NCBI GenBank assembly: GCA_002387735.1
Contig: DGKJ01000076.1
Span: 1 to 9,112, forward strand
Length of the DNA: 9,112 nt
Direction of reading: 5' to 3'
From: Bacteriovoracaceae bacterium UBA4573
GTDB taxonomy: Bacteria; Bdellovibrionota; UBA1018; UBA923
In this document: one piece after another, positions 1-5,739 of the stretch
Position numbering within the stretch: position 1 is the stretch's first letter
Layout of the letters: each line of letters starts with the position of its first letter
Notes under the pieces: model-generated
Databases searched by the model: none
Told to the model about the DNA's origin: nothing
What the model saw: the letters and a program-made list of their open reading frames with translations, nothing else
Made by a program: the position numbers and the translations under genes

Positions 1-1064
1 CCGCGTTCACCCAAATGTGAGACACGCTCGACTCGCCAGTTATACAGGGTACCAGTCCCCGTAAGAGAAGCGGACTCTTTTCTCACGCAAAGCTGATGAA
101 ATGCCCAAATGGCTTTCCCGTCTTTTTTGAATATTCGAGCAAGGCCAGACGCGCCACAAGCTTTGTCTGCATGGTCTTTAAGGACGTAGTCAACTTTGGT
201 TTGGTGCGTTTCGTTTTGAGACTCGTTCCAATATTTGACGAGTAATTCTCGACGTTTTTCCTCCTCTTCTTCGCACTCGCCAAGATTAAATGAACTTAAG
301 TAACCCGTGTCACGATACAATTCGTAGATATTTTCATTCTTGAAATGTTCACGCGGGGCTAGCTCGGGATAGGCTACTTTTATAAAACGATCGAAAAATT
401 TTCCAAATTCTCCTGAATGCTCAAATTTTATTCGCACTGCATGACCAACACTCGACTTGCGTATTAGCTGCGCGTTGAAGCGATGACCGTCTAACTCAAT
501 TAGGCCAAAATCGCTTAGAATTCGATTATTAGCAGCGACGTGTAACACCTTCACGCTAAGATCGATGACTTCCACTTCTTGTTCCGACCCGTTCGGATCG
601 ATCCACTTTGAACGGCGTAGCGGATTGTCGAGCGGCACCGCATAGCGCGGACTGGTGCGCGCCTTGTGGACGTAAACTTCACTAGGAATGTCGAACGCAA
701 ACGCGGATTTCGTGCTGTCCGATAAATCAGCGGTAATGGGACTGGAAAATTCGTAACAGGTTCTGAAAATCTCAAAACGTACTCGCGCGCGATCCGGCAC
801 CGCATCAACCAGTTTTTTATCGACTAATGCGACGATCTCGATAGGCGTAACGAGATCCTGATCCACCGCTAAATCACATTCAACGAACTCTTTATTGTCT
901 GCGACACTTATAAAACAACGTCGATGTTCGCGCCATTGGAAGTACAGCGACAAAGCTGCTGAGATTTTCTGTGAATCATTCAATTTTTCTAAATGCGGGC
1001 GACTCAGGACGTCGGCAATTCGGTAATCGTCAGCTGAAAATTCGATTAACCTAAGGCCGCTCAT
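1..1064 (-). CDS. YcgR-like PilZ-domain protein with a GNAT-like C-terminal region (3' end beyond window)
   Basis: Direct translation from ATG at 1064 stays open for 354 codons to the left edge, so the C-terminus is missing. Residues about 35-130 resemble the N-terminal domain of YcgR flagellar brakes, ending in the usual lead-in (VRFEIF...YEF...IPSEVYVHKAR). The PilZ domain follows at about 134-230: the RxxxR motif is intact (R136-R140, RTSPR), but the second motif DxSxxG reads D168-L-S170-V-K-V173, with the glycine lost. PilZ domains bind c-di-GMP through these motifs, so binding here is uncertain. Residues about 231-355 (YPEL..., ENIYELYRDTGYL, ..IWAFHQLCV) look like an acyltransferase-type GNAT-like domain; that is inference from pattern only. 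An acidic run (EEEEE) lies at 265-269. The start overlaps the upstream stop as ATGA and has no strong ribosome binding site, which suggests translational coupling. It is the last visible gene of the HD/receiver operon. The ORF is near certain, PilZ likely, the C-terminal assignment weak. Confidence 0.85.
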   Translation of the reverse strand, partial: MSGLRLIEFSADDYRIADVLSRPHLEKLNDSQKISAALSLYFQWREHRRCFISVADNKEFVECDLAVDQDLVTPIEIVALVDKKLVDAVPDRARVRFEIFRTCYEFSSPITADLSDSTKSAFAFDIPSEVYVHKARTSPRYAVPLDNPLRRSKWIDPNGSEQEVEVIDLSVKVLHVAANNRILSDFGLIELDGHRFNAQLIRKSSVGHAVRIKFEHSGEFGKFFDRFIKVAYPELAPREHFKNENIYELYRDTGYLSSFNLGECEEEEEKRRELLVKYWNESQNETHQTKVDYVLKDHADKACGASGLARIFKKDGKAIWAFHQLCVRKESASLTGTGTLYNWRVERVSHLGER

Positions 1065-2023
1065 GAGCTTATTTTTCTCGCACTAGAATTTTGAGCCGCG
1101 AGTTGATAGGTGTCGTCGAAAATCGACAGGATCGCATTACTCTGATCTGCCAGGTGACGAAGCAGGCCCGGACGACCAGGCTTCGACTCTGTTCTAGCTT
1201 CCTTCAAAAGAGCGTCTAGATTCTCAGCACCCCCGGCCGCCACAAGTTTGTCGCAAACAGCCTCGACCCGATCTATCAAAGGCGCTTTGGCGGTGGTGAT
1301 TTCCAATAATGACAGTTTACTCAAATCAGCGGAGCTAGAAGATAACAATACTAATTTGTGCAGCGCCTGGTGTGGGGTTAAAACCGCAGGACTAATTCGG
1401 TCAACCTCACGAATCAAATAGTGCCAACGCAACCTAAAACGATCACGCCAGGAAAGGTTTAGAGGTTGGGAAAGAATTTCCGATATTCGGTCGTAGAATA
1501 CCTTGTCCGCAACTTTTTGTTGAGTGGCGACCACTGCGGCGAGACTATCTTGAAGCGCTGTAGGAATAAGGTCTTGCTCGACCAAACGCACATACTCACT
1601 CCATAGTTTGTCGAATATAACCTGTGCAATGTGAGGATTTTCCAGATCACTCTCGGAACAGTACTCTCTAATTTCAGGATGAGTCCGCATGGCCTTCAGT
1701 GCAGTAATCGATTCCAATGTGTTCGAGTTCCTAACAATACAACCTATAACTGGCCATCCTGATGCTTTGTAGGGCCTGGCTAGTTGGGAAAACACCTCCT
1801 CGATTTTATGAGGTTCGCTATTTTCGTGAATGATAATGACACCGACATTCGCATTTTCCTTGCAAAAATCTAACGCATCCTCGTAATCCTCAAAAGAATC
1901 AATGTTAAGTTCCTGATTCGGCAGGGCGTTGACGATGTGCTGTTCCAGCTTAGCCGGCAACAACGGTTCGGTGCCAAAAATCACAAAACCCATGGGCGAC
2001 CAGGAGTTTGTTCCACGGCTCAC
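1061..2023 (-). CDS. Pseudo-receiver (degenerate response-regulator-like) protein with helical C-terminal domain
   Basis: This is a 320-residue protein. The frame stays open to a TTG at 2038, but that codon overlaps the Shine-Dalgarno GGAGGA (2031-2036). GTG at 2023, seven bases downstream of it, is the better start. Residues about 11-145 have the alternating strand/helix pattern of a CheY-like receiver: strand GFVIFG (12-17), strand VGVIII (60-65), strand WPVIGCIV (90-97). The residue at the usual phospho-acceptor position after strand 3 is His66 (IIIHENSEP), not Asp, and the acidic pair expected after strand 1 is absent, so ordinary phosphorylation is unlikely. Residues about 145-320 look mostly helical and I do not recognise them. 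No DNA-binding or GGDEF output domain is visible. GTG overlaps the stop of the upstream micro-ORF (GTGA), and the stop overlaps the PilZ gene start (ATGA). A structural or scaffolding role beside the PilZ protein is a guess. Confidence 0.8.
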   Translation of the reverse strand: MSRGTNSWSPMGFVIFGTEPLLPAKLEQHIVNALPNQELNIDSFEDYEDALDFCKENANVGVIIIHENSEPHKIEEVFSQLARPYKASGWPVIGCIVRNSNTLESITALKAMRTHPEIREYCSESDLENPHIAQVIFDKLWSEYVRLVEQDLIPTALQDSLAAVVATQQKVADKVFYDRISEILSQPLNLSWRDRFRLRWHYLIREVDRISPAVLTPHQALHKLVLLSSSSADLSKLSLLEITTAKAPLIDRVEAVCDKLVAAGGAENLDALLKEARTESKPGRPGLLRHLADQSNAILSIFDDTYQLAAQNSSARKISS

Positions 2024-2085
2024 TTTATAGTCCTCCAAATTTTAGGACTAATCTTGTTTAATCCGATCGCACCCTTTATTTTCAT
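2020..2085 (-). CDS. 21-residue basic micro-ORF bridging the HD and pseudo-receiver genes
   Basis: ATG at 2085 begins 21 sense codons ending in TGA (2020-2022). The peptide starts MKIKGAIGL and ends KIWRTIK; it is rich in Lys/Arg and Ile, has no acidic residue, and could form a short amphipathic segment. Evidence for translation is unusually good for so short a frame. A 7-base perfect Shine-Dalgarno AAGGAGG lies five bases upstream. The ATG overlaps the HD gene stop (ATGA), and its own TGA overlaps the GTG of the next gene (GTGA). It therefore exactly fills the gap between its neighbours. It may be a real microprotein, or it may simply carry ribosomes from the HD gene to the receiver gene. 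I recognise no family. The next gene also has its own ribosome binding site (GGAGGA), which sits inside this ORF. Confidence 0.55.
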   Translation of the reverse strand: MKIKGAIGLNKISPKIWRTIK

Positions 2086-3476
2086 GCCGCCCTCCTTTTG
2101 CGATTTCTTAAAAATGTTCGAATCGCGGTTGCCCGGGTCCAGGCAAGTTTTGCTAGCACTTCACCGATGTGATCGAGCATCGGGTCGGGTAAAGTGCTTA
2201 GAAAATTTTCTGCGTCCAGTTTTCGACCAAGAAACTCGATCGAAGCATCGTAAGCTCGCGCGAACTCTTCTCCAGTAAGCCCCTGGTAAACGTAGGCGGC
2301 GAACAGCGCGGTTTTGACGTCGAATTTCGACCGGAACTCTCTCCCTACTGTGAGCAGGCGAATCACCCGAGCATTTTTACCGTCTTGGTGCTGAGTGATG
2401 GTTGTCCAATCAATAAAATGTTCGATTCTAGCGACTTTGCCTTCTCGGCTTTTTGCCTTAGGTCCGGTAAAAAGTTCCAGCGGACCATCGCCACCGCTAA
2501 GCAACGCGAAGGCCTCCAAAATCGCGGTATCTAGGATTTTTGTACGTACATATTGTCGAGCCACACTAATATTTTCCGCGGCGCCAGCTAATAGTTTTTC
2601 CAGCTGGGCTGACTCGGGAATGTTTTTATAGGTCAAAAATATTTTTCTCGGATTAAGGCTGCCAAGAAAGGACTCTAAACGAAGCAGCGGTTCTCGGTAC
2701 TTGATCAACGTATAATAGTCGTTTTGCAGCGCAGGATTGCCTTCGTAGAGTAATGCCCAGGAGTTGTAGATAAATACCTCTGGTTCTTGAAGTCCGAACC
2801 CCATGACGTCATTGTTTGATACCCGCACGGCTTCGCCGATGCTTTCTTCGAGTTCCGTCACATTTAGGTTCACTGCAAGTAGATCAGAAGCAGCCCTTAG
2901 GTTGGCGAGTAGCTTTTCGGAAGCACTTGGCGCGTCTTGTTCGCCTCGAAAGGGAATGGTCGCTTCGATGCAGGCGAGAATTTGTATAAGTTCTTTTGCT
3001 TCTACCAGGTTCTTTAGCTTTTGAACTGCGACCCAGCCGCTCAGAAATTCGTTGACGCCTGTGAAGGGGCCAAGTTTTTGGCCTGCCTTAAACCCAAATA
3101 AGGTAACAAGTGCATGGCGCCACGGGTCGCGCTCAAGCGTTTCTTGAGCCGGAATAGTTAGCTCCAGTGAATCACCCGGATCGAACACACCAAAGAGGGA
3201 GCGCAGTTCATTCAGTCTGCTGCGATCCACCTGTAGATACACTACGTCGTGAAAAAGCGCTGCGAGTTGGCCGATCGCAGTACAACCGGTACCGACCCCC
3301 AATGCATGACCAACATCGTGAAACGCGCGATTGCGAGTCCCGTAAACAATGTTAATAAAATGACTTAGACGCTCGATTTCTAAATCGGGCATTTTAACAT
3401 CGAGCGCTTCGAAGCAGTGTTTAAGTCTCGTCGCCACTCCGATGACAGTTGAATACTGCAGTTGGTTTTTTTTCAT
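2082..3476 (-). CDS. HD/PDE-superfamily metal-dependent phosphohydrolase with large unassigned C-terminal domain
   Basis: This is a 464-residue protein from ATG 3476, preceded by GGGAG (3481-3485) and GAGGA (3488-3492). An in-frame ATG at 3494 would add six residues but has no ribosome binding site. The HD-superfamily metal motif is clear: FHDVGHALGV (H53, D54, H57) and AALFHDVVY (H76, D77), then NE at 89-90; D223 (SNND) may be the last metal ligand. HD enzymes hydrolyse phosphomono- or diesters. The spacing and the H..HA..V...AA..HD arrangement recall COG4339-type phosphohydrolases and, more loosely, class I cyclic-nucleotide phosphodiesterases. The substrate cannot be read from sequence. 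Residues about 235-464 form an additional mostly helical region I do not recognise, ending in a basic tail (RNRKRRAA). No signal peptide or membrane segment is seen, so it is probably cytoplasmic. It is the first gene of the coupled operon leading into a PilZ protein, so a second-messenger substrate is attractive but unproven. Confidence 0.82.
   Translation of the reverse strand: MKKNQLQYSTVIGVATRLKHCFEALDVKMPDLEIERLSHFINIVYGTRNRAFHDVGHALGVGTGCTAIGQLAALFHDVVYLQVDRSRLNELRSLFGVFDPGDSLELTIPAQETLERDPWRHALVTLFGFKAGQKLGPFTGVNEFLSGWVAVQKLKNLVEAKELIQILACIEATIPFRGEQDAPSASEKLLANLRAASDLLAVNLNVTELEESIGEAVRVSNNDVMGFGLQEPEVFIYNSWALLYEGNPALQNDYYTLIKYREPLLRLESFLGSLNPRKIFLTYKNIPESAQLEKLLAGAAENISVARQYVRTKILDTAILEAFALLSGGDGPLELFTGPKAKSREGKVARIEHFIDWTTITQHQDGKNARVIRLLTVGREFRSKFDVKTALFAAYVYQGLTGEEFARAYDASIEFLGRKLDAENFLSTLPDPMLDHIGEVLAKLAWTRATAIRTFLRNRKRRAA
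2091..2097 (-). promoter_or_regulatory. Strong Shine-Dalgarno for the micro-ORF
   Basis: On the minus strand this reads AAGGAGG, a 7-base complement of the 16S anti-Shine-Dalgarno core, with spacer GCGGC before ATG at 2085. It is encoded inside the Arg/Lys-rich last codons of the HD gene and is the strongest ribosome binding site I saw in the window. No ATG or GTG at suitable distance belongs to a longer gene, so the site argues that the micro-ORF is translated. Confidence 0.7.
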
Positions 3477-3657
3477 GGGGCTCCCGTTCCTCATTTTTCG
3501 GGATTAATTTGAGGAATCTTTATTTTTGAGTGGGTCCCGGCTGCTAAGTTGGTCTAAACCAAATTCCACTAGGCAGACTTTGCCCACTCAATACTATAGC
3601 TATTACCTTCGATTCTTTTTACTCAATTTTTCCAAGGTCTTTGCCGATGTAGAGGGC
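3477..3657. promoter_or_regulatory. Divergent intergenic region between the HD operon and the DUF1460 gene
   Basis: These 181 bases separate two divergent transcription units and should hold both promoters. No strong sigma-70 pair is evident. The best minus-strand candidate is TTGAGT (3586-3591), 17 bases, then TGGAAT (3563-3568), with four matches in each hexamer. On the plus strand, TTGCCC (3580-3585) followed at 15 bases by TATTAC is weaker. A dyad occupies 3526-3591 and overlaps both candidates. Confidence 0.4.
3526..3591. repeat. 66-bp interrupted dyad (inverted repeat) in the divergent promoter region
   Basis: A perfect 9-bp inverted repeat, TTGAGTGGG (3526-3534) and CCCACTCAA (3583-3591), shares its exact centre (3558.5) with a second perfect pair, CTGC (3541-3544) and GCAG (3573-3576). 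Counting by eye, 19 of the 33 mirror positions pair. A separate small hairpin, TTGGT-CTAA-ACCAA (3549-3562), sits near the centre. This could be an operator for a dimeric regulator controlling both directions, a structured leader RNA, or a decayed repeat. No T-tract follows, so it does not look like a terminator. Confidence 0.5.
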
Positions 3658-4698
3658 ATGAAAAGAAAATCAAAAACCAAAACCCGGGCAAAACGTAAGA
3701 AACACAAATTATTCAATTTGAATTTTAAGGGTCATTTCAAATGGAAAAACCCTAAGTTCCTTACCGCAGTAGGTGCGGCATTGGTGGGATTTGCGGCCGG
3801 CTTTGGCCACTCTCGCGCTAAACGAAAAAAGCGCCAGGAAGCGATGGAAAAGGTTCTCTGGGCACTTCCCGTACTGCTTATCTTCGGAATCGTTGCACTG
3901 TGGAATAGCGGTGCAGTTCGATATCCACTGACCACAATGTCAGCAAAACTTTCAACAATGTTCGCCAAAGCTGAAAAAATGGATCGTGGCGAGCGAATCG
4001 CGTTTTGGAGTGAGGCAATTTACAAAAACCCTGCGTTACTTTCGGTACTTGCACCGGGTCCAAAGATTAGCGACACCGCACCAATATTTCCAAACGGCTA
4101 CGATTGCACGACTTACGTCGAAACGGTCGGTGCGCTCGCAAAAAGCAATAACGGAGTCGACTTGGTCGACCACCTAATTTCCATTCGATACAAAAACGGA
4201 AAAATTGGCTACATGACCCGCAATCACTTTCCAGAAGCTGATTGGATCCCCAACAATAAACGATCTGGAAATCTAGACGACATCACGCACAAGGTTGCGC
4301 GCCGATCCGGCTTAACTCTCAAATATGCTCGCAAGGAAATCGACAAGTATGCCTGGTTTAAAAAACAGAAAAATGTAGCCGCTTCTCGAGCTATTGCTTC
4401 GATGTCAGAAGGTGAAACGGCTTCAGTTAAGATTCCTTATATCGAATTAGAATCTCTAAAAAGTGCAGTGACCCATTTACCTCAGGGCACAGTTATAAAC
4501 GTAGTGCGCCAAAGTTTAGAGCGAAAACCAGTGCTCATTACCCACCAAGGTTTTTTGGTCTGGAAAAAGGGCGTCCCTTATTTTCGCCATGCTTCGAGTT
4601 TCAAGGAAATCAACGAAGTCCCATTGGTGGCTTACGTAGACAGCTTGAAGTCAATGCCTTGGCGCGTCCTTGGCTTGAACTTCAATCAATACGAATAA
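3658..4698 (+). CDS. Membrane-anchored DUF1460 (NlpC/P60-like) putative peptidoglycan amidase
   Basis: This is a 346-residue protein from ATG 3658. Family hallmarks of DUF1460 (N-acetylmuramoyl-L-alanine amidase-like, papain/NlpC fold) are strong: YDCTTYVETVGALA with catalytic Cys150, ..LISIRY, RNHF...DWIPNN, DIT, then THQGF with the likely catalytic His296, and the conserved RHAS (His311). Members are thought to cleave cell-wall peptide or amide bonds in the periplasm. The N-terminus is unusual: about 34 very basic residues, a first hydrophobic stretch (about 34-49), a basic linker (SRAKRKKRQEA), then a clear transmembrane helix (about 66-84) that would place the catalytic domain outside the cytoplasm. 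The start is uncertain: ATG 3658 has GAGGG only one base upstream, while ATG 3844, with AGGA four bases upstream, would give a 284-residue protein starting at the second helix. The frame is open back to a TTG at 3526, inside the dyad, which is unlikely to be used. The gene is followed by srkA on the same strand. Confidence 0.88.
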   Translation: MKRKSKTKTRAKRKKHKLFNLNFKGHFKWKNPKFLTAVGAALVGFAAGFGHSRAKRKKRQEAMEKVLWALPVLLIFGIVALWNSGAVRYPLTTMSAKLSTMFAKAEKMDRGERIAFWSEAIYKNPALLSVLAPGPKISDTAPIFPNGYDCTTYVETVGALAKSNNGVDLVDHLISIRYKNGKIGYMTRNHFPEADWIPNNKRSGNLDDITHKVARRSGLTLKYARKEIDKYAWFKKQKNVAASRAIASMSEGETASVKIPYIELESLKSAVTHLPQGTVINVVRQSLERKPVLITHQGFLVWKKGVPYFRHASSFKEINEVPLVAYVDSLKSMPWRVLGLNFNQYE

Positions 4699-4755
4699 AA
4701 TTTCCTCGAACTCCCGACATGCATTCTTGAGTTCACCGTGCTAGCTTTGGCAGGC

Positions 4756-5739
4756 ATGGATCATTTTTTTTCTCTTACTCCAGATCGAATACTGGACTCG
4801 GTTGAAGACGCTATAGGTTCAAAAAAAACCGGGGTGCGCGCAACCGGCCGGACCTTTCAGCTAAACAGCATGGAAAATCGGGTTTACGAAATTGAACTCG
4901 ACGACGAATCTCGAGTAGTCGGTAAGTTTTATCGACCGGGTCGATGGTCTAAAGATTGTATATTGGAAGAACACGAATTTATTCGCGAACTCGCAGCAGG
5001 TGAAGTTCCCGCCGTCGCTCCCATCGAACTTTCGAACCAATCTACTCTTTTCGAAACCTCAGACGGAATATTTTTTGCGCTATTTCCAAAAGTGCGCGGT
5101 CAGATCGTACAAGAATTGGCCGACACCGAACTCGCTCAAATTGGGCGTCTACTCGCACGACTTCACAATGTCGGCGCGGCAAAACAAGCAAAACATCGGC
5201 TTAGCTTAAATCCAAAGACCTACGGACAGGCTTCTCTCGATTTCCTAAAAAGTGGCAATTTTATCGACATTCAAGTTCTCACTGCCTACACGGCCGCCGT
5301 AAACGAGCTGCTTCAAAAGATCGAACCCATGTTTCAAGACCTTCCCATTCATCGGGTTCACGGTGATTGCCATTTGGGTAATGTTCTTTGGCATCACACC
5401 CCACAAGGGGCTCAAGCTTTTTTTCTAGATTTCGACGACATGGTTACGGGGCCCGCTGTTCAAGACATTTGGTTGGTGGTTCGGGGCCGCGACGAGACCG
5501 CACAACGCCAACGACAGGTATTGATCGAAAGTTACCAAACCCTTCGAAGTTTCGATATTCAGACTCTTCGCCTTATCGAACCACTTCGAGCGTTGCGCAT
5601 GATTCACTACTCAGCATGGATCGCCCGACGCTGGAACGACCCAATATTTCAACGCACTTTTCCGGAATTCGGTTCCTACCGCTATTGGCAGGACCAGCTT
5701 GCCGATGTGCATGAACAACTTCGGTTTATCGCGAATTAA
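4756..5739 (+). CDS. srkA: Stress response kinase A (YihE/RdoA protein kinase)
   Basis: This is a 327-residue protein from ATG 4756, close to the E. coli SrkA length (328). Similarity is recognisable end to end: SLTPDRILDSV at the start, the ENRVYE and VGKFYRP region (ATP-binding Lys57), W..D.ILEEH, EVPAVAP, and the kinase loop HGDCHLGN (202-209) with catalytic Asp204. LDFDD (metal Asp225) and GPAVQDIW follow, then IEPLRALRMIHYSAWIARRW. SrkA is a cytoplasmic Ser/Thr kinase of the APH-like fold, linked in enterobacteria to envelope and oxidative stress and to protection from stress-induced death. An in-frame GTG at 4738 would add six residues. Neither start has a strong ribosome binding site, and both fit the family N-terminus. 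It lies 57 bases after the DUF1460 gene with no clear terminator between, so the two may be co-transcribed. Its 3' end overlaps the convergent secreted-protein gene by 14 bp. E. coli srkA sits beside dsbA; no dsbA is present here. Confidence 0.95.
   Translation: MDHFFSLTPDRILDSVEDAIGSKKTGVRATGRTFQLNSMENRVYEIELDDESRVVGKFYRPGRWSKDCILEEHEFIRELAAGEVPAVAPIELSNQSTLFETSDGIFFALFPKVRGQIVQELADTELAQIGRLLARLHNVGAAKQAKHRLSLNPKTYGQASLDFLKSGNFIDIQVLTAYTAAVNELLQKIEPMFQDLPIHRVHGDCHLGNVLWHHTPQGAQAFFLDFDDMVTGPAVQDIWLVVRGRDETAQRQRQVLIESYQTLRSFDIQTLRLIEPLRALRMIHYSAWIARRWNDPIFQRTFPEFGSYRYWQDQLADVHEQLRFIAN

Noticed and set aside
551..808. Short minus-strand frame of 85 codons
   Set aside because: It lies in another frame inside the PilZ gene, whose open frame, domain pattern and operon position are convincing; this frame shows no motif.
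2024..2038. TTG at 2038 as start of the pseudo-receiver gene
   Set aside because: The codon overlaps the GGAGGA ribosome binding site; GTG at 2023 has proper spacing and overlaps the preceding stop.
4708..4734. Hairpin GAACTC/GAGTTC between the DUF1460 gene and srkA as a terminator
   Set aside because: The stem is only six pairs with a 15-base loop and no T-tract follows.
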